DNA of 64,000 nucleotides from Acerihabitans sp035013185 (GTDB lineage: Bacteria; Pseudomonadota; Gammaproteobacteria; Enterobacterales; Enterobacteriaceae). The stretch spans positions 62,001 through 126,000 of the forward strand of contig NZ_JAYGJO010000001.1 in assembly GCF_035013185.1 (NCBI RefSeq), in the 5' to 3' direction. Position 1 is the stretch's first letter, and every line of letters begins with the position of its first letter. The notes beneath the pieces are model-generated. The model saw only the letters and a program-made list of their open reading frames with translations. It was not told where the DNA came from and did no database searches. Of the stretch, positions 1 through 9,527 are shown piece after piece. The position numbers and the translations under genes were made by a program.

Positions 1-2536
1 TAGGGTCATTCGTGTTGGCAAAACCGTTGCTGGCCGTTGTTGAGGGCAGGGACGCATCATCAATGGCTGAAATACCGGTAGCGCCGACGGCAGAGGATTG
101 GGCCATTTGCACGCCGGTGCTGTCAGTTCCCTGTAGACGCCATTTGGCGGTTCGCAATAGCGCTATGGCTTGCTGCGTTTTGCCAGCGGCTTGCGCCACC
201 CGTGCGCAAAGTAATAAATAATCAGGTTTACGGCTGGGCGTCAGGCCAGTCAGCAGACGTTGAGCGGTTGTGGCGTTATTTTCCGCCAGCGCGGCATTGA
301 TTGCCCCTTCGATTGCCTGTTGGTTGTGCGCATTGTGCCGTAACAAGAAGGCATAAATTTCATCCGCTTTGCTATACATATGATCTGATAAATACACTCT
401 GGCCATTGCCAGCAGGAGATCTTCATTTTTTGGGTCATCGTGCAGGGCCGTCATTAAGAGGCCATAGGCGGCAGCGACATGACCTTGTTCCCGCAGTTTA
501 TCTGCCTGGGGGATGATGCTTCCCGACCTGACCTTGGCGATTTCCTCGGCGGTGCTTTGGCTTTGCAACGAGGGATCGTTAAGTATCGCCTGCGCTTGAG
601 CAAACAACCCCGCCTGGTTCAATACACTGGTTTGAGCGGCATAATCACTCACCGAACCATGCAACCCTTTGGCGATATTAAGCTTCACTAAGCGCAGGGC
701 GGTTGTGCTATCGCCGGCCTGCATGATCTTTTGCGCTAAATTGCCCAAATCGGCTGGATTATCTGGCGGATTAGCGGCCATGATATGCAAGGTGTTAAGC
801 GCTGCGATAGAATTTCCTTGGCGAATAAAACCGTCGGCAATGGCGAGTTGCCGATTGAACCGTACCCGTTGATTGAGCGAGCGCATCTCTGGCGTCTGCT
901 CCCCAGGGGAGATCCGGGTCAATAGTGCCTGGGCAGTTGACCAGTTGTTGTTCTCTGCTGCAAACAATGCGCAGGCGAATAATGAATCTGCGGGAACACT
1001 TGGTTTTTGAACAGCCTGAGCCATGAGTGATGCCGCTCTGGCATTTTGGCCTTGTGCTGTGAGTAACCGCGCCAAATCCAATTTGATCCAAATATTATTG
1101 GGGGACTGATTTATGCCGCGTTGCAGGATTTCCATGGCCTGCGCGTCATGTCCTTGTTGTATGGCTTGTGCGGCAGCTTGGCGTAATGGTGTAGAACCAT
1201 CCTGTTGATTATATTTTGTACGCAAAGATGCGGGCAAAGTGTTAAGTACTTGTGCCGCCTCTTGGGTTTTGTGCTGCTGCTGTAACACGAAAAACAGTCC
1301 CGACCTGATCGCTGTGTCATGGGGCCTTTGCCGATCCATTTGTCGGTAAAGTTCCTCCGCACTGCTGAGATTCCCGGTACGACGCATCATATCGGCTTTA
1401 AACATATTCAGCGCCAACCCCTTGGCGTTGTGTTCGTCGGGCAGCGATGAAACCAGGGCTAGGGCCGCCGCCGGGTTACCGTTGCGCGCCAGATTTTTCC
1501 CTTGATTCAATAGACCATAAAAATGAGCATCATCCGCAAGTTGCTGCCACTGAGCGCTGTTTTTCCCGCCGGCTTCGACCGCGAGACGTAAATTTTTCAC
1601 CGCATCGTCAAACTGTCCGCTACGCATAGCCACCAGTCCGAGACCCGCCAGTGCGTCGCCATCCTTTGGGGTGGCGTCGAGGACTTTTAGAAATGCGGAT
1701 TTAGCATCGGCCAGTTGGCCGTGGTTAAGCGCATCGAAGGCATGGGTTTTTTCAGCGCCGGCCATACCGTCGCGATAATGGGCCATCACTTGGGTATCGG
1801 TTGGATGGCTTTTGGCATAGGCGGAATAGAGTGGCAAATCTTCCGGTTGCGGTTGATACCAGAGTAGGGCTTGCAGCAGTGCGGCATCCGCCTGTTTATC
1901 CGCTGCCCCCATATCGGTTAACATTTTGATGCCTTCACGCCGGGTAGCTATTTGATAGGTTAGGGTTTTGGCCAAGGCCAGACGTGTTGGCCTATCATTT
2001 GGTTTGATGCGTGCTTGCTGACGCAAACCCGCGATGGCCTCTGGCAGGCTATCGCGATCGCCTGCTAGCGTGAGGTAATATTCATTGGCCAGACTGACGG
2101 CGGGCTGACCATTATTAAATATCCGCCGATAGGCTGCCACGGCTTGTTTAACCTTGCCCTGTTTAGCCAAATCCCTCGCCATCGCCAGTTCGCTTGGAGA
2201 TATCGCCAGCATCGTTTCCTCGCTATGCAATGAGGCCAGCCGCGGGTCGTCGGGTGCAATGGCAATAATTTTTTGACGCCATGACTCCGCTGCGGATTTA
2301 TCTCCGCTTTGTAGCGCATACAGCGCCATCAGATAGAGTGCATCTATATTAGTGGGGTCAACTTTTAATATTTTTTTCAACGCCGTTGCCGCTAAGTCAT
2401 CATGGGCTTTGGCATGCCAATATCCGGCTTGATCCAACAATGTCTTTATGGCCGGATCGCTTTCAGCGGCAACAGAAAAACTGATGCCAAATATGCAAAA
2501 AACCATAAAAGTATTGCTTATTTTTTTGTTAGCCAT
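1..2536 (-). CDS. bcsC: Cellulose synthase outer-membrane subunit BcsC, N-terminal part (runs off window)
   Basis: The minus-strand frame starting at 2536 is open to the window edge (about 845 codons) without a stop. It begins with a signal-peptide-like stretch (basic N-terminus, then a hydrophobic run ending in SVAAES) followed by continuous helical tetratricopeptide-like repeats, the periplasmic scaffold of BcsC. The C-terminal outer-membrane beta-barrel, expected near residues 800-1150, lies outside the window. It follows bcsB by 48 bases and probably belongs to the bcsABC operon. BcsC carries the glucan chain across the outer membrane. In the part visible the gene looks intact. Confidence 0.9.
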   Translation of the reverse strand, partial: MANKKISNTFMVFCIFGISFSVAAESDPAIKTLLDQAGYWHAKAHDDLAATALKKILKVDPTNIDALYLMALYALQSGDKSAAESWRQKIIAIAPDDPRLASLHSEETMLAISPSELAMARDLAKQGKVKQAVAAYRRIFNNGQPAVSLANEYYLTLAGDRDSLPEAIAGLRQQARIKPNDRPTRLALAKTLTYQIATRREGIKMLTDMGAADKQADAALLQALLWYQPQPEDLPLYSAYAKSHPTDTQVMAHYRDGMAGAEKTHAFDALNHGQLADAKSAFLKVLDATPKDGDALAGLGLVAMRSGQFDDAVKNLRLAVEAGGKNSAQWQQLADDAHFYGLLNQGKNLARNGNPAAALALVSSLPDEHNAKGLALNMFKADMMRRTGNLSSAEELYRQMDRQRPHDTAIRSGLFFVLQQQHKTQEAAQVLNTLPASLRTKYNQQDGSTPLRQAAAQAIQQGHDAQAMEILQRGINQSPNNIWIKLDLARLLTAQGQNARAASLMAQAVQKPSVPADSLFACALFAAENNNWSTAQALLTRISPGEQTPEMRSLNQRVRFNRQLAIADGFIRQGNSIAALNTLHIMAANPPDNPADLGNLAQKIMQAGDSTTALRLVKLNIAKGLHGSVSDYAAQTSVLNQAGLFAQAQAILNDPSLQSQSTAEEIAKVRSGSIIPQADKLREQGHVAAAYGLLMTALHDDPKNEDLLLAMARVYLSDHMYSKADEIYAFLLRHNAHNQQAIEGAINAALAENNATTAQRLLTGLTPSRKPDYLLLCARVAQAAGKTQQAIALLRTAKWRLQGTDSTGVQMAQSSAVGATGISAIDDASLPSTTASNGFANTNDP

Positions 2537-2584
2537 GGCGTTCAACATCCCAATTATCATCAAAAATAAAATATAATGTTATCT

Positions 2585-4954
2585 TTAGTTTTTGCTATTT
2601 TTTAACAAACGTTTTGCCAAGTTAATGATAAGTTTTGAGTAGAACCATCGACCGATAATAATGGCAATAGCCAGGCACAAAAATGATAAGGCCAATACAT
2701 GTTGCCGGGCATACCAAAATATTTTCATATAGCCAGGGAGGTCGCCGGAAGCGAACTGAGGTCCGACGCTGAAACTCCTGACCGGGTGGTCATCGCTGAT
2801 GATTGAAATATCACCCCGGATATTGGCATTGGTGGTGGGTGATTGTAAATCATCATACAGTTTGGCTAATTGATCATTATCGCTGGCGGTGGCGATGACC
2901 ACCACACGATCCTTTTTTGATCCCGATTGAAAGCTGATGAAACCTCGCCAGGCGGTTAACGATGCCAAATAACGTCTGGCGGCGTCATAGCCCAGGAGCC
3001 AGTCGCCCTTGGCATAAGAGATCAGTCGCTCACGCAGATCCGGATTACGGATATCCAGCCCGGAAACACTGGGGGAAAACGGACTACCCTGCAGGATATC
3101 ATGCATAAAATCTGTTTGTTGCAGAGTCCCGACCGCAATGATATCGGCATCGGGAAGCTGCGATTTATCGCGCAGCTCGATGCTATGGCCAAAAACAACC
3201 CGCACCAAAGCGATGGGAATGCCGGTGGCATTGCCTGCACGGGCGGCAAAGAACAATACCGTTTCCAGTTCTGTCACGCTCGGTACCGCCGGTAGCACAA
3301 AATAGGTTTGTGAAAAGTCGGCATTTCTGGAAAAAGGAAAAGAGGCACCAATAAAATAGGACAAATTTGGTAATTGAGCAAAATGATAACTGTGACTAAG
3401 ATCGATAGTGGAATCTGGACCGATCTGGCTTTTAATATTATTGGCGTGCAAAAACTTACAGGTTTCACCTTTTATAGCTTTAATGGAAAAGTAAAAGCCT
3501 AGTTGATTATCGCCGTAGATGAGCGAAGGATCAATATTGACTGTAGCCTGTTCTTGTCGATCATCGATACCAAATAAACTCCCAATATTGTCAATAACAC
3601 CTTTTTTGTTAACGGGCAAATCTTGAATAAAATGCCCATTCATCGAGATGTTTAGGTGAGAGCTTTTTTCATCCATCCAGTCCGTGACGGGGAATTGATA
3701 AGATAACGTCAGCGGGATGGTTTGCCCGCCCCACATAAACAGATCGGGCGAGGCGCGAAAGGCGATGTTATTTTTACCGTGATAGACACCATTGGCCACC
3801 AATGCATCGGAATTACCGGACAGTGTGCGCAATAAGGTCGGTTTGATAATTGATATCCAGCGCGGAGCGTCATAGGGTTGGCGGGGGATGATTTTTCTGG
3901 GTACAACGTGCAGATTATCTTCTTTCGGTAAGGGGCCCGTGACGAGTCGCAACGCTGCCTGCCGTAATTCTGCTTCATTCTTGCCGGTAACAATGATGAG
4001 CTTATAGGCTGGATTGAGCGGGTTATCAATAATCTGCAAACCGGGCCCATTCATATCGGGGATCAGCACATCGCCGATGCGTTCGCCCGGCAGGCCAAAC
4101 AGAAACCCATTCTCCTGTGGCAACTGGTTTAACAACACCTTAAACCGGGCACCACGATAGCCGGAAAGTGCGCCGAGCCAAGATGATACTATCGCCGATG
4201 CACCAACGGCAGCCGGTGATGGTGTGGCACTAAAAGCCATTGGCATGATGGGTTCATTCATCTGCTGACTTTCGAAGAACGGCTTGGGAAAATGGGCTAA
4301 ATTTCTGCCCATATCTAGCCAAAGACCAGTATATTCAAACGAAGATGACGGCAATATGCTGACCTTGAAAGATGTTGGCAGATTGCTGACACACGACAGG
4401 CTTTCGCTGTTCATGTCATTGCTATTCATGACGCTAAAACTTAAATTGTTGCTGTCCGTTATCATTGATGCCGGTATATCCATGGAGTAGGCATCACCGG
4501 CTGAGCCGGTCTTGTTTAACGGCAGCGACCCCAAGGGTTGACCGTTAAGCATCAATTGCAGATTATAATTTTCAACTGTGGACTCATTATTAGCGTGCAG
4601 CACGATAGTCAATTTCGAGCTGGTAACGGCTAAATCATGGGGCACCGTGAAAACCACGCCTGTCTGTAGCTGTGTTCCACTCAGCGTAAAGCCATCGGTC
4701 GCGCCCATATCGTTGAGCGTAATGCGGTTTTGAGTTTGCCCCTCATCCTGGGCAACGAGTCCGCTACTGGCCGGGCGGGTGACATTAACTGCGTCGGGTT
4801 GTGGCCCGGGCGGGGGTAGCGTCGGTAAGTCTGACGACATATCCCTAACGATAACACCCTGGTCGGTGCTCGTATCACCCAGGGCGGATTGGCTAGTCAG
4901 CCCCAGAGATGAGAAGGTAATAACCAATATGGGCCAAAGCGAGAAATTGCTCAT
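2585..4954 (-). CDS. bcsB: Cyclic-di-GMP-associated cellulose synthase subunit BcsB
   Basis: 789 residues, close to the usual BcsB length. An N-terminal signal peptide ends near ALGD, a long periplasmic region of carbohydrate-binding and flavodoxin-like modules follows, and a hydrophobic anchor lies near residues 750-772 before a basic tail. BcsB is the periplasmic, membrane-anchored partner that activates BcsA and guides the nascent glucan. Its start shares one base with the end of bcsA, so the two are probably translationally coupled. bcsC follows directly; the endoglucanase gene bcsZ that often sits between bcsB and bcsC is absent here. Confidence 0.92.
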   Translation of the reverse strand: MSNFSLWPILVITFSSLGLTSQSALGDTSTDQGVIVRDMSSDLPTLPPPGPQPDAVNVTRPASSGLVAQDEGQTQNRITLNDMGATDGFTLSGTQLQTGVVFTVPHDLAVTSSKLTIVLHANNESTVENYNLQLMLNGQPLGSLPLNKTGSAGDAYSMDIPASMITDSNNLSFSVMNSNDMNSESLSCVSNLPTSFKVSILPSSSFEYTGLWLDMGRNLAHFPKPFFESQQMNEPIMPMAFSATPSPAAVGASAIVSSWLGALSGYRGARFKVLLNQLPQENGFLFGLPGERIGDVLIPDMNGPGLQIIDNPLNPAYKLIIVTGKNEAELRQAALRLVTGPLPKEDNLHVVPRKIIPRQPYDAPRWISIIKPTLLRTLSGNSDALVANGVYHGKNNIAFRASPDLFMWGGQTIPLTLSYQFPVTDWMDEKSSHLNISMNGHFIQDLPVNKKGVIDNIGSLFGIDDRQEQATVNIDPSLIYGDNQLGFYFSIKAIKGETCKFLHANNIKSQIGPDSTIDLSHSYHFAQLPNLSYFIGASFPFSRNADFSQTYFVLPAVPSVTELETVLFFAARAGNATGIPIALVRVVFGHSIELRDKSQLPDADIIAVGTLQQTDFMHDILQGSPFSPSVSGLDIRNPDLRERLISYAKGDWLLGYDAARRYLASLTAWRGFISFQSGSKKDRVVVIATASDNDQLAKLYDDLQSPTTNANIRGDISIISDDHPVRSFSVGPQFASGDLPGYMKIFWYARQHVLALSFLCLAIAIIIGRWFYSKLIINLAKRLLKNSKN

Positions 4955-7077
4955 TACCGTGTTTCTTCCGGTTGTTTGATGATGACTAATTGCTGTTTTA
5001 CGCCGATTTGACGCTTGCGCCGGCCAAAAAATAATTCATAAACACAGCGCAGGATTGCTAGAAAAGAACGTAACGGCTTATCAGCTGGAGGTGGCTCACT
5101 GACCCAAGTATCCGCGCGGGTTAACGCGATGCGCACCAGCATTCGCCGCTGATTCAAGGTGTAATCACCGAATTCAATACGTGCTTCGCCGAGCCCGATA
5201 CCCGCAGCCCGTACCGGTAAATCCAATCGATCCTTACCTACCACCAGTTGTATCTTTTGGATATTTTTACCGGCGAGATGACTATTTTTAACCAGTGCCA
5301 CCCGTGCCCCGCCCATGGATAAGTCGTAGGTATGGCTAGTCAATTGCGAACCATCGTCAAAAAACAGTGTTGCTTCTATCTTTGCCGTGATGCGGATGGT
5401 TTTACGAATTTGTTTGGTTTCTTTCGCCACCGCAATGGACGCCAGTAGGACGATGATACTAAATGTTGACCAAACCAAATTAAATATAATAACCTTCGGA
5501 TCTACGCCAACATAATCATTAAAATAATATCGCGTACCGACCCATGCCATGCTTGAGAGTAATAATACTGCTGTGATAATTAATGGTTTAACCGGGCGGT
5601 AATCGAAATAATCTTTATCCAGCAGATCACCTTTATCCGTTACATTGAACTTTCCCAACTTGGGTGAGATCAAACTGAGCAACGTGGGTAATATCAGATG
5701 AAACGCCATAACAGTTTCATAAATTTCGCCCCAGAATGAATGGCGATAGCGCCCTGAAAGGCGTGAGTTCACAAAGGTCGACATCACCAAATGTGGTAGC
5801 ACATAAGCTAGAATAAGTGTTGCCGAAGAGGCGATGATATTCAGGTCGAATAACATAAATACCAACGGTGCGGTAAGAAAAATAACCCTAGGAAGGCCGT
5901 ACTGAAAATGTAGCATGGCATTGAGATAACATAAACGCTGCTGCCAGGTCAGTCCACGGCCCAGTAAAGGATTATCAATACGGAAAATCTGTGTCATGCC
6001 GCGTGCCCAGCGAATACGCTGATTGATATGCAGCGTCAATCTTTCAGTGGCCAATCCAGCGGCCAAAGGGATTGCGATAAAGGCTGAATTCCAACCGCGT
6101 CGCTGTAGTCTCAGTGCGGTATGCGCATCCTCGGTCACGGTTTCTACTGCAAAACCACCCACTTCCTCCAGTGCTGACCTTCTGATTACCGCACAGGAAC
6201 CGCAAAAAAATGTGGCATTCCAGTTGTCATTACCTTGCTGCACCGGGCCATAAAATAGCGCCCCTTCATGCGGGATATTCTGTGCGGCGGACAAGTTTCT
6301 TTCAAACGGATCCGGAGAGTAAAAATGGTGCGGCGTTTGGACCAATGCCAGACGATCGTCTTGCAGGAATGTGCCCATGGTTGCCTGTAAAAAGATACGC
6401 GTGGCAATATGATCGCAGTCAAATATGCAAATATATTCACCCTGTGTCTGTGGCATTGCCTGATTAAGATTACCGGCTTTGGCGAAGCGATTGTCATCTC
6501 GGGTGATATATCCAGCACCGGCATCCTGGGCAAATTGTCGGAATTCTTCTCTGTGTCCATCATCCAAAATATAAACTTTGATTTTATCTTTTGGATAATC
6601 AATATTTTGTGCTGCTAAGACGGTGTCTTGCACGACGTCTAAGCTCTCATTGTATGAGGGAATATAAACATCCACGGAGGGCCAGGTCGTCATATCATCC
6701 GGCAAGGGGACCATTTCGCGATTCAATGGCCATGACGTCTGTAAATAACCCAATATTAGTATCGTCCATGAATAAATTTCGGCCATAAACAAGCCGATGC
6801 CTAAAAAACACTCAAGAGTAGAATTAAAACGCAAGGTTGCGGTGGCTCGCCAATAAATGTATCTTGTCGACATAATCAAGGACAAGGCGATCATGACAAG
6901 CAGTGCCTTTCTTCCTTTGAATCTACCGATGACAAATGTCCAGGCAATGCATATCAAACCAAAGATATATTGATTTACGCTGTCCATCGGAACAGTGATG
7001 ATCAAGAGCAAAGCGCATAGTATGACAATGGATAATGCCAAATAAAATATGACTTTCATAATACGCCGAAGCCCCAT
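4954..7077 (-). CDS. bcsA: Cellulose synthase catalytic subunit BcsA
   Basis: 707 residues with several membrane segments on both sides of a GT2 glycosyltransferase domain. Visible family motifs are YILDDG (first Asp region), DCDH (DxD), TEDAHT (catalytic TED) and QRIRWARG (QxxRW). The C-terminal part has the PilZ signature, an RxxxR element (RKTIR) followed by DLSMGGARV, which binds cyclic di-GMP and gates the active site. It polymerises UDP-glucose into beta-1,4-glucan and passes it through the inner membrane. It is shorter at the N-terminus than E. coli BcsA. An internal ATG at 7059 is an alternative start; neither has a strong ribosome site. Confidence 0.95.
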   Translation of the reverse strand: MGLRRIMKVIFYLALSIVILCALLLIITVPMDSVNQYIFGLICIAWTFVIGRFKGRKALLVMIALSLIMSTRYIYWRATATLRFNSTLECFLGIGLFMAEIYSWTILILGYLQTSWPLNREMVPLPDDMTTWPSVDVYIPSYNESLDVVQDTVLAAQNIDYPKDKIKVYILDDGHREEFRQFAQDAGAGYITRDDNRFAKAGNLNQAMPQTQGEYICIFDCDHIATRIFLQATMGTFLQDDRLALVQTPHHFYSPDPFERNLSAAQNIPHEGALFYGPVQQGNDNWNATFFCGSCAVIRRSALEEVGGFAVETVTEDAHTALRLQRRGWNSAFIAIPLAAGLATERLTLHINQRIRWARGMTQIFRIDNPLLGRGLTWQQRLCYLNAMLHFQYGLPRVIFLTAPLVFMLFDLNIIASSATLILAYVLPHLVMSTFVNSRLSGRYRHSFWGEIYETVMAFHLILPTLLSLISPKLGKFNVTDKGDLLDKDYFDYRPVKPLIITAVLLLSSMAWVGTRYYFNDYVGVDPKVIIFNLVWSTFSIIVLLASIAVAKETKQIRKTIRITAKIEATLFFDDGSQLTSHTYDLSMGGARVALVKNSHLAGKNIQKIQLVVGKDRLDLPVRAAGIGLGEARIEFGDYTLNQRRMLVRIALTRADTWVSEPPPADKPLRSFLAILRCVYELFFGRRKRQIGVKQQLVIIKQPEETR

Positions 7078-7313
7078 TTGATTAATGCGAGTTTGGCCAT
7101 TTTGATGACGCTAATGACCTAGTCGCCGCAGTAATGGCCTAAATTAAAAATGCAAAAATATATTCGATATCTTACATTTATTTAATTATATTAAGTTTGA
7201 TCAATGAATTTCTGCCGATGCGATGCCTACGCGTTATGACAATGCGAACGGATATGTCTTTACCCGGTTATTGCCATTTTTGTTTATGTGAATACCATTG
7301 CTGATAAAACGTA

Positions 7314-7652
7314 TTATCGATCCTTTGTCGCAATGGATTTAAACAATGAATGTAGGGATACATCAAAATGTGGAAAACGTTTGGATGAGCTGATATTATT
7401 GATATTAACATCGTCTGGAGTAGTGACGATATTGTCTACCAATTTATTATTCTCGTTGTTATCAATCGGCAGTGATGTTGATTTGGCGAGGGGTTGTAAG
7501 TCAATAGCTTGAGCCGTCTGCTCAAGCAGGTTACGATTGGTTTCAACTATATTTTTCACGTTATCCAGATTAATCGCACCATCGTCGAACTCGCGGAACG
7601 AAAATTCTTGTAATTGTGATTGTTTTTTTAAAGCGCTAAGGTCATGGTACAT
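7314..7652 (-). CDS. Small Asn/Asp-rich protein upstream of bcsA, function unknown
   Basis: 112 residues starting MYHDLSALKK, with a convincing ribosome site (AGGGGGAT, 5-6 bases before ATG). The sequence is hydrophilic, rich in Asn, Asp and Ser, with no signal peptide or membrane segment. It lies 236 bases upstream of bcsA on the same strand. Small poorly conserved accessory genes (the BcsO/BcsP/BcsR type) often precede bcsA in Enterobacterales, and this could be one; I could not match a defined motif, so the link rests on position and composition only. Confidence 0.6.
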   Translation of the reverse strand: MYHDLSALKKQSQLQEFSFREFDDGAINLDNVKNIVETNRNLLEQTAQAIDLQPLAKSTSLPIDNNENNKLVDNIVTTPDDVNINNISSSKRFPHFDVSLHSLFKSIATKDR

Positions 7653-7725
7653 TTTATCCCCCTGTAATTAAGTAGTAATGCTAATGTATTTAATGTGGTC
7701 AGGCTGACATTTGTGTTTATGTTTT

Positions 7726-7818
7726 TTATTTAGCCATTTTGCATAAACTCATTGCGAATACACCAACCGTAGAACCCAAAAAAAGGCCTGCCATAAATAC
7801 TAAAATAAGGGTGGTCAT
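7726..7818 (-). CDS. 30-residue single-span membrane protein, DUF3789-like
   Basis: An ATG at 7818 opens a 30-codon frame ending TAA at 7726. The product is a hydrophobic helix carrying the motif GLFLGSTVGVFAMSLC, followed by a basic C-terminal KMAK. This pattern (FxGSxxGVFxMxLC) recalls the small DUF3789-type membrane proteins known mostly from phages and mobile DNA. GAGAAAG lies just upstream as a possible ribosome site. It is transcribed towards the bcs genes. The short length leaves room for chance, but the helix, charge pattern and start context are coherent. Confidence 0.5.
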   Translation of the reverse strand: MTTLILVFMAGLFLGSTVGVFAMSLCKMAK

Positions 7819-8053
7819 GTATACTTTCTCGATTAACGATTAATGAATCGGCATGTTATTTATTTATGGTTTTATTGAACAATGCAGTTGATTACCTAAC
7901 GTAAATTTACCGAGCAATCTTAACGGTAAAACCATGAGTTATTCAATCGGTTTTGAAAATAAATGAAATTACTTTTATAGATATTATCTATATATGATGA
8001 GAATAGACTGGGTTTGTTAAAAGGAAGATGCGAGTGATAATTGATAATGTGGG

Positions 8054-8416
8054 TTAATGATGACTCGCCATAACGTTAGCCATAACTTGCCTTGGCATTA
8101 CGCTTCCCTTGGCATAGGAGACTTCAATTTCCAGATACGCGACGATCAGTGCAGTGGTGTAGCCAACCAAATCCATTGTGGGTGCCACTTTGTTCAAAAA
8201 AGGGAAGTGTTGCAAAATATTATTAGCGTCATGGATGCTGATGAATCCCTGCGAGTAGGGTTTTAACAACAAACAACAAGCCTCTTCATTGTTCAGACCG
8301 GAAACATAAGCCAGTCTAATAATTAAATCGGTTAATACAGGTGGTGCGCCAGCCTGCGAGGCTTGACAGGCGATAGTTTCAATAATAGCCCGTGGTTTCA
8401 TTGAGTTATATTGCAT
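8054..8416 (-). CDS. Uncharacterised 120-residue helical protein
   Basis: A good ribosome site (AGGAGC, 7 bases before the ATG) precedes a 120-residue frame. The product is predicted mostly helical with short hydrophobic patches (LTDLIIRLAYVSGL, LVGYTTALIVAYLEI), several cysteines and no obvious signal peptide. I recognise no family. It stands between the bcs cluster and hda, where E. coli has uraA/upp, so it is an accessory gene at a variable spot. It could belong functionally with the bcs genes, being on the same strand, but nothing in the sequence shows this. Confidence 0.6.
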   Translation of the reverse strand: MQYNSMKPRAIIETIACQASQAGAPPVLTDLIIRLAYVSGLNNEEACCLLLKPYSQGFISIHDANNILQHFPFLNKVAPTMDLVGYTTALIVAYLEIEVSYAKGSVMPRQVMANVMASHH

Positions 8417-8814
8417 ATTGGCCGCTCCTGGCTATTTTTCTCAAGTCATTAATCGGCAAAAAGTCTCATAACATTAGCGATAAACGGTTTTTTACGAAAT
8501 TCGGCCACATCTAGGGCTTACACTATAAGAATGGATGCCGATGAAGCAGTTATGGAACTTGTGTTTATCTATTACCTATCCTCTCAGTTGGGTGTCATAA
8601 AAACTATGGCTATAGTCCTAAAAGTCGATAATTTTTATCATTGCATGGGAACAAAAGTAAATTTTGCTTAAGTGTTTTCACCGTCCTCGGTGAGTCCACA
8701 CCGTTGCTGATTCATCATGATTGTGCCCCGAGCCTGCGGAACTTTTCTGTTTCGTCCCGTTCCGTAATTTATGGTACCCTTATAGAGTCTATGCGCGCAC
8801 ATATAGAGGTATCT
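8417..8814. other. Intergenic region upstream of hda
   Basis: About 400 bases between the divergent 120-residue gene and hda. The hda frame stays open upstream (back to about 8641 and through an ATG at 8791), but this stretch does not resemble Hda. No RNA gene or strong repeat was seen; it probably holds the divergent promoters. Confidence 0.5.
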
Positions 8815-9516
8815 CTGAACACCCCGGCACAACTTTCCTTACCGCTCTACTTGCCTGACGACGAGACCTTCGCCAGTTTTTATCCCGGCGAAAACCAATC
8901 CTTGCTGGCAGCGCTGCACAGCATGCTAGCCCAGGAACATGGCAGTTATCTCTATTTTTGGTCGCGTAAGGGGGGGGGCCGGAGCCATTTGATGCATGCG
9001 GCCTGCGCCGCACTTTCTCAGCGTGGCGAGGCGGTTGGGTATGTGCCGCTGGATAAACGCACCTGGTTTGTGCCGGAGGTCATGGATGGCATGGAGCAGC
9101 TTGCGCTGGTGACTATTGATAATATCGAATGCATCGTGGGCGACGAACCATGGGAAATGGCCATCTTTAATCTGTATAACCGCATACAGGAAACCGGACG
9201 GACTCGCCTTATCATCAGCGGCAATTGCCCACCTCGCCAGTTGAATCTCAATTTACCCGATCTGGCTTCACGTTTGGATTGGGGGCAAATTTACCGGTTG
9301 CAGGCGCTATGTGACGAGGACAAAGGCGCTGCGCTGCAGTTGCGTGCCAGGCTACGTGGATTTGAACTTCCCGAGGACGTTTGTCGATTTTTGCTAAAGC
9401 GCCTGGAACGAGATATGCGTAGCCTGTCACAGACGCTGGATCAACTTGATCACGCCTCTATCCGGGCGCAACGCAAATTAACCATCCCTTTTGTAAAAGA
9501 AATTCTCAGCCTGTAA
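8815..9516 (+). CDS. hda: DnaA inactivator Hda, CTG start
   Basis: 233 residues from the CTG at 8815, exactly the length of E. coli Hda, which also starts at CTG. AGAGGT at 8805-8810 is the matching ribosome site. The N-terminus carries the beta-clamp-binding motif QLSLPL, followed by an AAA+ core (GGGRSHL Walker A region, VTIDNIE Walker B region) homologous to DnaA domain III. Hda bound to the loaded clamp stimulates hydrolysis of ATP on DnaA and so blocks re-initiation. An ATG at 8791 in the same frame would add eight residues. Its stop lies 11 bases from that of bepA. Confidence 0.93.
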   Translation: MNTPAQLSLPLYLPDDETFASFYPGENQSLLAALHSMLAQEHGSYLYFWSRKGGGRSHLMHAACAALSQRGEAVGYVPLDKRTWFVPEVMDGMEQLALVTIDNIECIVGDEPWEMAIFNLYNRIQETGRTRLIISGNCPPRQLNLNLPDLASRLDWGQIYRLQALCDEDKGAALQLRARLRGFELPEDVCRFLLKRLERDMRSLSQTLDQLDHASIRAQRKLTIPFVKEILSL

Positions 9517-9527
9517 ATGCCATTCGG

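Noticed and set aside
1..2536. bcsC as a pseudogene broken into short frames
   Set aside because: The 2536 frame is open without a stop to the window edge; the short frames are shadows.
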